DNA of 64,000 bases from Microbacterium sp. MYb62 (GCF_002979475.1 NZ_PCOY01000016.1:19951-83950); one strand, 5' to 3'; positions 44,203-53,536 are shown, counted from the first letter of the stretch. Notes: generated by a model from the letters alone, not told the origin. Numbers and translations: made by a program.

Positions 44203-45513
44203 GTGAACACACGTGCCCGCCAGCGGATCCTCGTGACTGCCGCCCTGGCATCCGTCTCCGCTCTCGCCCTCGCCGGCTGCTCCGGCAGCACCGGCGATGC
44301 CCCCGAAGGAAGCGCCGACGAGGAGGTCACGCTGACCGTCACCACCTTCGGCACCTTCGGCTACGAAGATCTCTACAAGGAGTATGAGAAGGCGCATCCG
44401 AACGTCAAGATCGAGGCGACCAACATCGACACCGGCGGCAACGCCCGCACCGATGCCTTCACCAAGATCGCCGCCGGCTCCGGCCTCAGCGACGTCGTCG
44501 CGATCGAGGAAGGGTGGCTCGGCGCGATCATGGATGTCTCCGACACCTTCGTCGACCTGCGCGACTACGGCATCGAGGACCGCAAGGCCGACTGGGTCGA
44601 CTGGAAGTACGGTCAGGCGACCGATGCCGAAGGCCGCGTCATCGGCTATGGCACCGACATCGGCCCGAGCGGTATCTGCTACAACGGGGCCGCATTCGAG
44701 GCTGCCGGTCTCCCGAGCGACCGCGAGTCCGTCGCCGAGCTGCTGAACGGCGACTGGGAGAACTACTTCCAGGTGGGTGCCGACTACACCGCGAAGACGG
44801 GCAAGGCCTGGTACGACCACTCCGGCTTCGTCTGGAACGCCATGGTCAACCAGCTCGACGAGGGCTACTACACGACAGACGGCGAGCTGAACGTCGAGGA
44901 CAACGCCGAGCTCAAGGAGCGCTTCGAACTGCTGGGTGCCGCGACCGAAGGCGGTCAGTCCGCCGCGCAGACGGCGTGGGACTGGAACGGCGGCAAGTCG
45001 TTCGTCGACGGTACCTTCGCCACCTTCGTCTGCCCGGGCTGGATGCTGGGCGTCGTGCAGGGTCAGGTCGAGGCAGGCGGCGGCGACGCTTCCACCGGAT
45101 GGGACTTCGCCGACGTGTTCCCCGGGGGTGCGGCCAACTGGGGCGGGGCATTCCTCTCGGTTCCGGAGACCTCGCAGCACAAGAAGGCGGCCGCCGAGCT
45201 CGCCGACTGGCTGACGCAGCCCGAGCAGCAGGTGAAGCAGTCCGCCGCGGCCGGCAACTTCCCGTCGACGATCACGGCGCAGGAGACGCTCGCCGAGGAG
45301 GCGACGCCGAATCCGTTCTTCAACGACGCTCCGACCGGTGCGATCCTCGCCGAGCGCGCCAAGGGCGTCGTCGCCCAGTTCAAGGGTGCGGATGACTCGG
45401 TCATCCAGGAGAACGTCTTCGGCCCGGCTCTGAGCAGCCTCGACCGTGGCGAGACCGACACGCAGGGCGCCTGGGACCAGGCCATCGGTCTGCTGAACGA
45501 TCTCGTCGGCTGA
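44203..45513 (+). CDS. cebE: Cellobiose/cello-oligosaccharide ABC binding lipoprotein (CebE-like)
   Basis: A 436-residue family-1 solute-binding lipoprotein with lipobox ALAGC (Cys26 region) and an aromatic-rich ligand cleft (YGTDIGPSGICYNGAAFEAAGLP, TFVCPGWMLG). It starts at GTG 44203 behind AAAGGAG. Two CebR boxes upstream make cellobiose or cellotriose the expected ligand. It is followed by the palindromic element and then the permeases; the ATPase (MsiK-type) is not in the window, as is usual for these systems. Confidence 0.9.
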   Translation: MNTRARQRILVTAALASVSALALAGCSGSTGDAPEGSADEEVTLTVTTFGTFGYEDLYKEYEKAHPNVKIEATNIDTGGNARTDAFTKIAAGSGLSDVVAIEEGWLGAIMDVSDTFVDLRDYGIEDRKADWVDWKYGQATDAEGRVIGYGTDIGPSGICYNGAAFEAAGLPSDRESVAELLNGDWENYFQVGADYTAKTGKAWYDHSGFVWNAMVNQLDEGYYTTDGELNVEDNAELKERFELLGAATEGGQSAAQTAWDWNGGKSFVDGTFATFVCPGWMLGVVQGQVEAGGGDASTGWDFADVFPGGAANWGGAFLSVPETSQHKKAAAELADWLTQPEQQVKQSAAAGNFPSTITAQETLAEEATPNPFFNDAPTGAILAERAKGVVAQFKGADDSVIQENVFGPALSSLDRGETDTQGAWDQAIGLLNDLVG

Positions 45514-45520
45514 CATCCCC

Positions 45521-45580
45521 TTCCGGTCGCAGTTCCTGTCGCCTCCACCCCACGGCGGGCGACAGGAACTGCGACCGGAA
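45521..45580. repeat. Palindromic intergenic element, copy 3 (perfect)
   Basis: Left arm 45521-45541 (TTCCGGTCGCAGTTCCTGTC plus G) and right arm 45560-45580 are perfect reverse complements over 21 bp, with an 18-base loop. It lies between cebE and cebF, so in the transcript it would be a strong hairpin that could set the ratio of binding protein to permease. Confidence 0.85.
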
Positions 45581-45610
45581 CTCCTCGGAACCCCGGGACA
45601 AGGACACACC

Positions 45611-46690
45611 ATGACACTCACCGCCCCGCCCGCGGAGCAGCAGCGCGCCGTATCCGCGGCGTCGGATGCTCCGCCGAAGCGCTCCTGGCGCCATCGCGTC
45701 TCGCGATTCGACCAGAATGCCTCGCCGTACCTCTACATCTCGCCGTTCTTCCTGCTGTTCGGGCTGGTCGGCCTGTTCCCGCTGCTCTACACCGTCTGGG
45801 TGGCCGTGCACGAGTGGGATCTGCTCAAGGGCGAGGGCGATTTCGTCGGGCTCGGCAACTTCGTCGAGATCCTCGGCGATACGATGTTCTGGAACTCGAT
45901 CGGCAACACCCTGAGCATCTTCCTGCTCTCCGCGATCCCGCAGCTGGCTGTGGCCCTGGTGATCGCGTACCTCCTCGACCGCGGACTGCGGGCTCCGACC
46001 TTCTGGCGCATGAGCGTGCTCATCCCGTTCGTGGTCACCCCGGTCGCGGTCGCCATCATCTTCTCGAGCATCTTCAACGAGGCCGACGGCCTCGCCAACA
46101 ACCTGCTCAACCTCATCGGCATCGCCGACCAGGAGTGGAAGCACAACACCGCCCTGTCGCATATCGCGATCGCGGTCATGGTGAACTTCCGCTGGACCGG
46201 ATACAACGCCCTCATCCTCCTCGCCGCGATGCAGGCCGTGCCGCGCGACCTGTACGAGTCGGCTGCCCTCGACGGGGCCGGTGCCGCTCGTCGCTTCTTC
46301 TCGATCACGATCCCGACGATCCGTCCTACCCTGATCTTCGTCATCATCACGGCGACCATCGGCGGACTGCAGATCTTCGCCGAGCCGCGCCTGTTCGACG
46401 TGTCGACGGCCGGCGGCATCGGCGGCAGCGACCGGCAGTTCCAGACGACCGTGCTGTTCCTGTGGGAGCTCGCTTTCTTCCGGCGGAACCTCGGCGAGGC
46501 CTCGGCGGTCGCCATCCTGCTGTTCCTGCTGATCGTCGCCATCGGCGTGATCAACTTCCTGATCTCCCGGCGCATCTCCACCGGAGACGCTCCGAAGAAC
46601 CGCGCGGCCCGGCGCCGCGCCCACACCGCCGCCACCACAGCCGCCGCGGCCACGACGCTCGCCATCACGACCGAGGAGAGCGCGCGATGA
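45611..46690 (+). CDS. cebF: Sugar ABC permease (CebF-like)
   Basis: A 359-residue permease of the MalF type. A basic N-terminal tail leads to the first membrane segment (ISPFFLLFGLVGLFPLLYTVW). The cytoplasmic coupling loop is LYESAALDGAGAARRFFSITIP. An Ala/Thr/Arg-rich cytoplasmic C-terminus ends the protein. It overlaps cebG by four bases. Confidence 0.92.
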   Translation: MTLTAPPAEQQRAVSAASDAPPKRSWRHRVSRFDQNASPYLYISPFFLLFGLVGLFPLLYTVWVAVHEWDLLKGEGDFVGLGNFVEILGDTMFWNSIGNTLSIFLLSAIPQLAVALVIAYLLDRGLRAPTFWRMSVLIPFVVTPVAVAIIFSSIFNEADGLANNLLNLIGIADQEWKHNTALSHIAIAVMVNFRWTGYNALILLAAMQAVPRDLYESAALDGAGAARRFFSITIPTIRPTLIFVIITATIGGLQIFAEPRLFDVSTAGGIGGSDRQFQTTVLFLWELAFFRRNLGEASAVAILLFLLIVAIGVINFLISRRISTGDAPKNRAARRRAHTAATTAAAATTLAITTEESAR

Positions 46691-47577
46691 CCGCCACCCA
46701 GGCGCTGAGCGTCCCCGAGAAGATCCGCCGTCGCCGGAGCACATCGTCCGGCACCGCCGGCATCGGCAGCCGTCCCGGCTTCCTCACGTACGGGCTGCTG
46801 GCCGCATTCATCATCGGCAGCGTGTATCCGCTGTGGTGGTCGGTCGTGGTCGCGAGCGGTACGAACGCCACCCGCGGTGAGACGCTGCCCCTGATCCCCG
46901 GCGGCAACTTCTTCACCAACGCGGCCCAGGTGTTCGACGCGATCCCGTTCTGGTTGGCGCTGGGCAACTCCTTCCTCATCTCGGGCATCATCACCGTCTC
47001 GGTCGTCACGTTCTCGACGCTCGCCGGCTACGCGTTCGCGAAGCTCCGGTTCAAGGGCCGAGAGGGTCTGATGATCTTCGTGATCGCGACCATGGCGATT
47101 CCGACGCAGCTGGGCATCATCCCGCTGTTCATGCTGATGCGCGAGCTCGGGTGGACGGGCTCCATCGGAGCCGTCATCGTGCCGACGCTCGTCACCGCGT
47201 TCGGCGTCTTCTTCATGCGGCAGTATCTGGTCGACGTGATCCCGGACGAGCTGATCGAGGCCGCCCGCATGGACGGCGCGAACCAGTTCCGCACCTTCCT
47301 CACGGTCGGGATCCCCGCAGCACGACCCGCCATGGCGATCCTCGGACTCTTCACCTTCATGACGGCCTGGACCGACTACCTCTGGCCGCTCATCGTGCTC
47401 TCCCCGCAGAACCCGACCCTGCAGACGGCGCTCAGCCAGCTGCAGTCGGGGTACTACATCGACTACTCGATCGTGCTCGCCGGCGCGGTGCTCGCGACCC
47501 TCCCGCTGCTCGTGCTCTTCGTGATCGCGGGTCGCCAGCTGGTCAGTGGCATCATGGCGGGCGCGGTGAAAGGATGA
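46687..47577 (+). CDS. cebG: Sugar ABC permease (CebG-like)
   Basis: A 296-residue permease of the MalG type with the coupling loop LIEAARMDGANQFRTFLTVGIP and six membrane segments. It forms the channel with CebF. Its stop overlaps an ATG at 47574 that could also start the GH1 gene. Confidence 0.92.
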   Translation: MTATQALSVPEKIRRRRSTSSGTAGIGSRPGFLTYGLLAAFIIGSVYPLWWSVVVASGTNATRGETLPLIPGGNFFTNAAQVFDAIPFWLALGNSFLISGIITVSVVTFSTLAGYAFAKLRFKGREGLMIFVIATMAIPTQLGIIPLFMLMRELGWTGSIGAVIVPTLVTAFGVFFMRQYLVDVIPDELIEAARMDGANQFRTFLTVGIPAARPAMAILGLFTFMTAWTDYLWPLIVLSPQNPTLQTALSQLQSGYYIDYSIVLAGAVLATLPLLVLFVIAGRQLVSGIMAGAVKG

Positions 47578-47582
47578 CCCCT

Positions 47583-49013
47583 ATGACCCGCTCCTTCCCC
47601 GAGAACTTCCTCTTCGGCGCCGCGACCGCCGCCTACCAGATCGAGGGTGCGGCGTTCGAGGACGGGCGCACAGCATCGATCTGGGATGCTTTCGCCCGCG
47701 TACCCGGTGCCGTGATCGGTGCCGAGAACGGCGATGTCGCCTGCGACCACTACCACCGGTATCCGCAGGACGTCGCTCTCATGAAGCAGCTCGGCCTGCA
47801 GACGTATCGGTTCTCGACCTCCTGGTCGCGGGTGCGCCCCGACGGCGGAGCCGTCAACGCGGCGGGCGTCGACTTCTACGAACGCCTGGTCGACGAACTG
47901 CTCGCCGCCGACATCCTGCCCTGGCTGACGCTGTATCACTGGGACATGCCCCAGGCGCTGCAGGATGCCGGTGGCTGGACGAACCGCGACACGGTCGACC
48001 GCTTCCTCGAGTACGCGGGCACCATGCACGATGCGCTCGGCGACCGGGTGAACGTGTGGACCACGCTGAACGAGCCGTGGTGTTCGTCGTTCCTCTCTTA
48101 TACAGCGGGGGAGCACGCGCCGGGGCACACCAGCATCGCGGAGGGGCTGCTCGCCTCGCACCATCTGCTGCTCGCGCACGGCAAGACCGTGCAGGAGCTC
48201 CGCGGACGCGATGCCTCGCTCAACCTCGGCATCACCCTGAACCACACGGTCGCCGATCCCGCCGACCCGCAGAACCCTGCCGACGTCGATGCCGCTCGTC
48301 GCGTGGACGGGCAGTTCAACCGCTGGTTCCTCGATCCGATCTACCGGGGCAGCTACCCGGCCGACATCGTCGACGACATCCGGGCGGTCGACGCCGACGC
48401 GGTCGCGCAGTTCGAGGCTGCGGTCCACGACGACGACCTCGAGATCATCTCGCAGCACATCGACACCCAGGGCGTGAACTACTACCACGGCGACTTCGTG
48501 TCGGGCACGGCCCCGGTCGAGGGTCCCGTCTCCGCGGAACCCGAGACCGAGCGCGTGGGGCGCAGCCCGTATCCGTCGAGTGACGGCATCCACCCGGTCG
48601 AGCGCGGTCTGCCGCGTACCGCGCAGAACTGGGAGGTGCAGCCCGAGGGACTCACCCGCGTGCTGCAGCGGGTCTGGACCGAATACGCCGAACCAGCCGG
48701 CACCGTGCTCTACATGACCGAGAACGGCGCCGCGTACGACGACGTCGTCGTGGTCGAAGAGGGCGAGACGCGGGTGCACGACGCCGACCGCACCGAGTTC
48801 CTTCGGCTGCACCTGGGCGCGGTGCTCGATGCCGCAGAAGCGGGTGTCGACGTCCGCGGATACTTCTACTGGTCGCTGTTCGACAACTTCGAGTGGGCGT
48901 GGGGTTACGACAAGCGCTTCGGCATCGTGCGTGTCGACTACGACACCCAGGTGCGCACGCTCAAGGACTCGGGTCGGGAGTACGCCCGCATCATCGGTAC
49001 CCGCGCGCTCTGA
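47583..49013 (+). CDS. bglC: GH1 beta-glucosidase (BglC-like)
   Basis: A 476-residue cytoplasmic beta-glucosidase. The acid/base Glu is in WTTLNEPW, the nucleophile Glu in YMTENGAAY, and the N-terminal signature FLFGAATAAYQIEGA is clear. ATG 47583 is preferred because AAAGGA lies eight bases upstream; ATG 47574 overlaps the cebG stop and has no proper spacing. As the last gene of cebEFG-bglC it splits imported cellobiose into glucose. Confidence 0.93.
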   Translation: MTRSFPENFLFGAATAAYQIEGAAFEDGRTASIWDAFARVPGAVIGAENGDVACDHYHRYPQDVALMKQLGLQTYRFSTSWSRVRPDGGAVNAAGVDFYERLVDELLAADILPWLTLYHWDMPQALQDAGGWTNRDTVDRFLEYAGTMHDALGDRVNVWTTLNEPWCSSFLSYTAGEHAPGHTSIAEGLLASHHLLLAHGKTVQELRGRDASLNLGITLNHTVADPADPQNPADVDAARRVDGQFNRWFLDPIYRGSYPADIVDDIRAVDADAVAQFEAAVHDDDLEIISQHIDTQGVNYYHGDFVSGTAPVEGPVSAEPETERVGRSPYPSSDGIHPVERGLPRTAQNWEVQPEGLTRVLQRVWTEYAEPAGTVLYMTENGAAYDDVVVVEEGETRVHDADRTEFLRLHLGAVLDAAEAGVDVRGYFYWSLFDNFEWAWGYDKRFGIVRVDYDTQVRTLKDSGREYARIIGTRAL

Positions 49014-49040
49014 TCCGGGCGTCGGGGATAGTCTGGCCGC

Positions 49041-49562
49041 ATGACGCGTGTGTGGCTCACGCCGTGGGAATGGGCGTGCTGCGGAGACCCTTTCGAGATC
49101 GGCGACGAGGTCGACTTCGGCATCCGGTCGCGTGATCCGGAGGTCCTGGTCGACGAACTGGGGGTGGAGTTGACCGGCACCGTCGATGCGCTGGAGTCGC
49201 ACCACGAAGAGGAGTACGCGGATCGGGTTCGCGGCAGAGTCGTCGCGGTGCACGAGGTCAGTCGGGAAGTGGTTGAGCGCAGGTTCGAGTACTTCGTGGA
49301 CCCGTTCGCACGGGCCCGGCCGTCCGGCAGGCTGCAGCTTCCGGATGGTGTGTCCGCGGGGGCGAGGTTGTCGCGGCAAGGGTCCAGCATCGAACGGGTG
49401 CCCGGCTCGACCCGACTGTCGTCCGTCGGAGGAATCCCGGTCGCGGCCGTCGAGCATCACCGGCCGCCCACCCGGCCCGCGGATGCCGAGGAGCGCCGCC
49501 GCCAACGGGTCGGGTGGCTCGTCGACGTCGAGGAGACCCCGCCCGCCCCTCGAATCGCGTGA
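49041..49562 (+). CDS. Hypothetical protein (DUF6578-like)
   Basis: A 173-residue soluble protein beginning MTRVWLTPWEWACCGDPFEIGDEVDFGI. The ECCG/ACCG-PF-xGD opening resembles the DUF6578 family, from memory. The middle is acidic and the C-terminal third arginine-rich. TAGTCT lies six bases before ATG 49041 and there is no ribosome site, so a leaderless transcript is likely. No function is known. Confidence 0.7.
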   Translation: MTRVWLTPWEWACCGDPFEIGDEVDFGIRSRDPEVLVDELGVELTGTVDALESHHEEEYADRVRGRVVAVHEVSREVVERRFEYFVDPFARARPSGRLQLPDGVSAGARLSRQGSSIERVPGSTRLSSVGGIPVAAVEHHRPPTRPADAEERRRQRVGWLVDVEETPPAPRIA

Positions 49563-49605
49563 ATGGTCGTATCCGGGGCCGAGATGCGACCATTTGCGCG
49601 ACTCG
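49551..49605. repeat. Inverted repeat after the hypothetical gene
   Basis: The arms 49551-49572 and 49584-49605 pair at 18 of 22 positions; the core is AATGGTCG against CGACCATT. The left arm includes the stop codon at 49560-49562. It lies between the hypothetical gene and cebR and may act as a terminator-like hairpin. Confidence 0.6.
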
Positions 49606-49652
49606 GAGCGAGAGCGTCGGCACAGCACCCGCAGACCGGTGAGAATAGGGCG

Positions 49653-49673
49653 ATGGAAGAGTGCGTACGCTGA
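49653..49673 (+). other. 6-codon leader frame overlapping cebR start
   Basis: ATG 49653 lies six bases after GAGAAT (49641-49646), a candidate -10, and reads MEECVR before TGA 49671-49673. That stop shares its A with the cebR ATG at 49673 (TGATG). The frame includes GGAAGAG, which could serve cebR. Confidence 0.4.
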
Positions 49674-50668
49674 TGTCGCCCCGAGCGACCATCGAAGAAG
49701 TGGCATCCACTGCGGGTGTCTCCCGGTCGACCGTGTCGCGGGTCGTGAACGGGTCGACGGCCGTGAGTCCGGAGGCCTTGGCCGCCGTGCGCGCCGCGAT
49801 CGACGAGCTGAACTACGTGCCCAACCGGGCCGCGCGGTCGCTGGCGTCACGCCAGACCCACGCCATCGCGCTGATCGTGCCGGAGGACACCACGCGCTTC
49901 TTCGGTGATCCGTTCTTCGCGGCCATCGTCGCCGGCATCACCGGGGCGCTCGGGGGTTCCGACTACCTGCTCAACCTTCTCATCGCGAGCGATGATCCCG
50001 GCGACAAGATGACCAGCTTCGTGCGCAACGGCGGCGTCGACGGCGCGCTGATCGTGTCGCACCACACGAGCGATGCGTTCATCGACCGGATCGCGGATGC
50101 GGTGCCGGTCGTCTACGGCGGGCGTCCGGTTCGTCGGCGCGAAGGCGACTACGTCGTCGACGTCGACAACGTCGCGGGAGCGAGGAACGCCACCCGTCGG
50201 CTCATCGACATCGGCCGCACGCGCATCGCGACGATCTCGGGTCCGCTGACGATGGTCGCCTCGCAGGACCGCGTGCAGGGATTCCGTGCCGCTCTGACGG
50301 ATGCCGGACTCACCCCCTCCGCGGAGGAGGAGGGCGACTACACCGAGGCGAGCGGAGCCGAAGCCGCCAGACGGCTCCTCGATGGCGGACGCCCGGACGC
50401 GATCTTCGTCGCGAGCGACCTGATGGCACGGGGCGCACTGACGGCGCTGCGCGCGGCGGGGGTGCGGGTGCCCGAGGACATCGCCGTGGTCGGCTTCGAC
50501 GACTCCTCGGTCGCCGTCACGACCGATCCGCCACTGACGACGATGCGCCAGCCGATGTACGCGCAGGGTGAGGCCATGGCGCGGGTGCTGCTGTCGCGTC
50601 TCGCGGGCGAGGAACCGCCGACGACGACGATCCTGCCGACGGAGCTCGTGGTCCGGGCCTCCGCCTGA
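49673..50668 (+). CDS. cebR: LacI-family cellobiose repressor (CebR-like)
   Basis: A 331-residue regulator with HTH ATIEEVASTAGVSRSTVSRVVNG, hinge PNRAARSLASRQT and effector domain (VASDLMARGALTALRAAGVRVP, AVVGFDDSSVA). Its position after cebEFG-bglC and the two CebR boxes at the cebE promoter identify it. The start is ambiguous: GTG 49661 adds four residues, but ATG 49673 fits family starts and the TGATG overlap with a leader frame. Confidence 0.9.
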   Translation: MSPRATIEEVASTAGVSRSTVSRVVNGSTAVSPEALAAVRAAIDELNYVPNRAARSLASRQTHAIALIVPEDTTRFFGDPFFAAIVAGITGALGGSDYLLNLLIASDDPGDKMTSFVRNGGVDGALIVSHHTSDAFIDRIADAVPVVYGGRPVRRREGDYVVDVDNVAGARNATRRLIDIGRTRIATISGPLTMVASQDRVQGFRAALTDAGLTPSAEEEGDYTEASGAEAARRLLDGGRPDAIFVASDLMARGALTALRAAGVRVPEDIAVVGFDDSSVAVTTDPPLTTMRQPMYAQGEAMARVLLSRLAGEEPPTTTILPTELVVRASA

Positions 50669-50803
50669 TCCCCGCCTTCCGGAGCGGTCCCGTCGACCTG
50701 AGGAGGAACACGGATGCGCCCCTGGCGCCCCCTCCGGGCCAGGCACGCACCCGTGCGTCTGTGTCGCACGGCCTCGGACCGGGGCCGTGCACGGCTGAAC
50801 AGG

Positions 50804-51850
50804 TCAGCCGAAGAGAGATGCGAGCAGATCACCGCCGAACAGGGAGAAGGCGGTAAGCCCTGCCGACAGCAGCAGCACCGCGGCCGTGCCGGCGACTGCG
50901 AAGACCGAGATGCCGCGGCCACCGAGTCGCTGACCGCGCAGTCCGACCGCCACCCCCGCTCTGGCGGCGATGCCGCCGGCATGGTCGTCGCGGTACAGCT
51001 CGGTGCGTGCGGCGAAGCGACGGTGGAACTCCTCGGCGAGGGTGACGGCGGCGGCCATCGTCTCGGCGCGGTCGAAGCGCGTGCGGGACGGCAGGTAGAC
51101 GTAGAGGCGATCCGAGACGAGTTCGATCTCGGCGCCGGAGCCGAGATCGAGAACTCGGGCCATCAGGTCGGGCGTGAAGATGTAGAGAGCGTCCTGCTGA
51201 TAGCCCTCCGGCACGATGAGGCGGAACGTCTTCGCGAACTCGCCTTCCAGATCCAGCCGGGCGGCGCCCCGGCCGAGGCCCAGCGTGGGGACGATGCTGC
51301 GCGTGCGGTTGGCGAGCACGATGTGTGGAACGGATGCCGGCAGCGGCAGCTCGATGAAGGCGAACGGCCGCTGGATCGTCGCGCGTTCCTGTCCGTGTGA
51401 CACCGAATGATGTGTGCCGAGCTCGAACGGCATCCGCTCGTCGTCGCAGGCGACGACCGCACGCTCGCGTCCGTGCGCGACCCGGGTGAACGCGGCGCCG
51501 GGGCGGCGGGTGCGCTCGAGCGCGTCGGCGTACGCCCACCCGTTCTGCCAGGCGAACGCGGCGATCTTCACCCGGCGGCTCAGTCCGACGGCCCACCAGA
51601 CGAAGCCCGCGGCGGCGAGTGCGGTGTATCCGATCACGAACACCCCGAGGATCGGCGCGACCGCCAGGATGTCGCCGCGTCCGAGGAACCACAGGCCGGT
51701 CAGCATCGTCGCAGCGAACAGCAGCACGACCACGAGGACGACCAGGAAGCGGCGATGCGGCGGGGTCCTGCAGACGCGCTCGTAGGTGAGGATGTCGCCG
51801 AGCCCCGCGCTTCGTCGCAGCGGTTCCAGGTCGACGGCTACAGGCTCCAC
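50804..51850 (-). CDS. Membrane protein of unknown function
   Basis: A protein of about 348 residues. Two membrane segments (LVVLVVVLLFAATMLTGLWFL and VFVIGYTALAAAGFVWWAVGL) lie near the N-terminus. A soluble domain of about 210 residues follows, then a C-terminal membrane helix (VFAVAGTAAVLLLSAGLTAFSLFGG). No start codon occurs after the preceding gene's stop until within the first membrane segment. GTG 51850, overlapping the upstream gene by 13 bases, is therefore the best start. It forms a unit with the DUF1266 gene. Confidence 0.7.
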   Translation of the reverse strand: MEPVAVDLEPLRRSAGLGDILTYERVCRTPPHRRFLVVLVVVLLFAATMLTGLWFLGRGDILAVAPILGVFVIGYTALAAAGFVWWAVGLSRRVKIAAFAWQNGWAYADALERTRRPGAAFTRVAHGRERAVVACDDERMPFELGTHHSVSHGQERATIQRPFAFIELPLPASVPHIVLANRTRSIVPTLGLGRGAARLDLEGEFAKTFRLIVPEGYQQDALYIFTPDLMARVLDLGSGAEIELVSDRLYVYLPSRTRFDRAETMAAAVTLAEEFHRRFAARTELYRDDHAGGIAARAGVAVGLRGQRLGGRGISVFAVAGTAAVLLLSAGLTAFSLFGGDLLASLFG

Positions 51851-52710
51851 GACAGCGTCGCCCAGGGGCCGTTGCGCTTCGCGGTCGTCGCAGCCTGGAA
51901 GTCGGACCAGCCGTCGCCGAACTTCTCGAACGACTTCTCGTCGACGTTGCCGTCCGACCAGTGCATGACGCGACCCACGATGTAGCTCAGACCGAAGTCG
52001 ATCCACGACGTGAACGCCGGACGCCCTTCCTCATTGATGCGGTGGATGATCTCCCGCGCCTCCGCGACGTCGCCGTGTCCCAGCGCGACGCCCCAGGTCG
52101 TCATCGCGACGGCCTGGCCGAGCGCGTAGCCGTCGAGCGCCCGCACGAAGACGTCGGGAGTGACGATGTCCTTTCCGACGCGCTTGCGCACCTGCGCCTC
52201 GGAGTACTCGATCGAGGTGACGAAGGTGCGCGCGTCGCGCTTGTCCCCGCCCTCCTGCACGATCGCAGCCAGCCATTCCTTGGCCTTCGGGGTGCGGCCG
52301 AGACGGTCGGCGAGGTCCGAGCGGACCGCGAGGTACAGCATCCACATCTCGCGGCGGCGGCGCACCGTGACCAGGCGGTCGATGTTCGCCAGCCACTCCT
52401 CCCGGGTGTGCACGCCCCACTGGTCGACGAGCACCTTCTTCTCGCGGTCGCCGAGGATCGAGGCGGTCGGGTCGTTCCAGTAGCCGGAGGGCAGGTTCAC
52501 GATCTGCAGGAATCCGAGAGCGATCTCGTCGGCCTCGACACCGGTGGCGGGGTGATCGGGCGAGGCCTTGACCTTCGCGGCGGGGAGGATCCAGATCACG
52601 AGGAAGAACAGCACCACCGCGCCGACGATCGCCCAGGCCCACCATTGGCCGATCAGCCAATCGAAGATCGAGGTCACGCTGTTGAAATCGACGCTCGCGA
52701 AAGAGTGCAT
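51838..52710 (-). CDS. DUF1266-domain membrane-anchored protein
   Basis: A 290-residue protein with one membrane anchor (WWAWAIVGAVVLFFLVIWILP, about residues 23-43). A soluble DUF1266-like domain follows (WGVHTREEWLANIDRLVTVRRRREM, then DGYALGQAVAMTTWGVALGHGDVAEAREIIHRI and FTSWIDFGLSYIVGRVMHW). The function of this family is unknown. It is divergent from a TetR gene with a strong dyad between them, so it is likely under that regulator. Confidence 0.8.
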   Translation of the reverse strand: MHSFASVDFNSVTSIFDWLIGQWWAWAIVGAVVLFFLVIWILPAAKVKASPDHPATGVEADEIALGFLQIVNLPSGYWNDPTASILGDREKKVLVDQWGVHTREEWLANIDRLVTVRRRREMWMLYLAVRSDLADRLGRTPKAKEWLAAIVQEGGDKRDARTFVTSIEYSEAQVRKRVGKDIVTPDVFVRALDGYALGQAVAMTTWGVALGHGDVAEAREIIHRINEEGRPAFTSWIDFGLSYIVGRVMHWSDGNVDEKSFEKFGDGWSDFQAATTAKRNGPWATLSWSL

Positions 52711-52737
52711 TGATGCTCCTGGGGAGGGGTGAATCCG

Positions 52738-52762
52738 TGGTTGTTCATAGATTGAACAACCA
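52738..52762. promoter_or_regulatory. Perfect TetR-type operator
   Basis: TGGTTGTTCA (52738-52747) and TGAACAACCA (52753-52762) are perfect reverse complements with the five-base centre TAGAT. TTGAAC (52752-52757) with CTATAC 18 bases on could be the tetR promoter, placing the operator over its -35. Confidence 0.75.
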
Positions 52763-52836
52763 TTCAGTGAGTAATCTATACGGCGGGGGGACGATTCGGA
52801 AAGACAGGCCGGCGGGACTCAGGAGGTGGATGCCAC

Positions 52837-53523
52837 GTGGCACGCTCCGACGAGCAGAACCGGCTGGCCCGAGAACGCGCCAGGGAGAACATCCTGCAGG
52901 CGGCCATCGAGGCGTTCAGTGAACGAGGTGTCGCGGGCGCGAGCATCGCCGAGATCACGAAGCGGGCCGGCGTCGCCCAGGGGCTCGTGAACTACCACTT
53001 CGGCGGCAAGGACCAGCTCGTGGCCGCCGTCATCGACCGGTGGTTCGAGACCGTGCTCGGCTTCGCTCGCGTCGAGGGCACTCCCGACGAGATGCTCGCC
53101 GCCGTGATCGACGGAGCACTCACCGCGACCGCCTACGCGATACCGCTCCAGCGGGCCGTCCTGGCGATGCAGCAGCAGCCGGCCACGCATCGACTCTTCG
53201 CCGAGTCGGAGGCGCGACACGAGGCGGGGGCGACGGCGGCGGAGGATGCGGTGCGCGACCTGTTCCGTGCGCGAGGCGCGGAGGATCCCGCCCTCGAGGA
53301 GGTCATGCTCCGCAGCACGATCGAGGGCGTCTTCGTGAAGTCCGCCGTCTTCGGCGACACCTATCCGCTCGAGGAGGCGCGGCGCTGGATGTTCCGCCGA
53401 TACGGTCTCCCGGAACCGGAGGGGCCCATCGCTCCCCCCGCCCCGCTCCGCGACGGGGAGCCGCGTCCGCGGGCGACGAGCGCCCTGAGCCAGGCTGAAC
53501 AACTGTCCGGCACGTCCTCCTGA
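52837..53523 (+). CDS. TetR-family regulator
   Basis: A 228-residue regulator starting at GTG 52837 behind AGGAGG. The HTH is ASIAEITKRAGVAQGLVNYHFGGKDQLV. The C-terminal 40 residues are proline-rich and probably disordered. The ligand domain is of the type seen in BetI-like regulators, but the effector is unknown. It is divergent from the DUF1266 pair and shares the TGGTTGTTCA dyad with it. Confidence 0.9.
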   Translation: MARSDEQNRLARERARENILQAAIEAFSERGVAGASIAEITKRAGVAQGLVNYHFGGKDQLVAAVIDRWFETVLGFARVEGTPDEMLAAVIDGALTATAYAIPLQRAVLAMQQQPATHRLFAESEARHEAGATAAEDAVRDLFRARGAEDPALEEVMLRSTIEGVFVKSAVFGDTYPLEEARRWMFRRYGLPEPEGPIAPPAPLRDGEPRPRATSALSQAEQLSGTSS

Positions 53524-53536
53524 CGAGCCGGACAGG

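Noticed and set aside
43535..44251. Longer apt protein starting at 44251
   Set aside because: The extension reads through the CebR promoter and operators on the opposite strand and has no family similarity.
47574..47582. GH1 start at ATG 47574
   Set aside because: It overlaps the cebG stop but has its purine-rich site too close; ATG 47583 has correct spacing. It remains an alternative.
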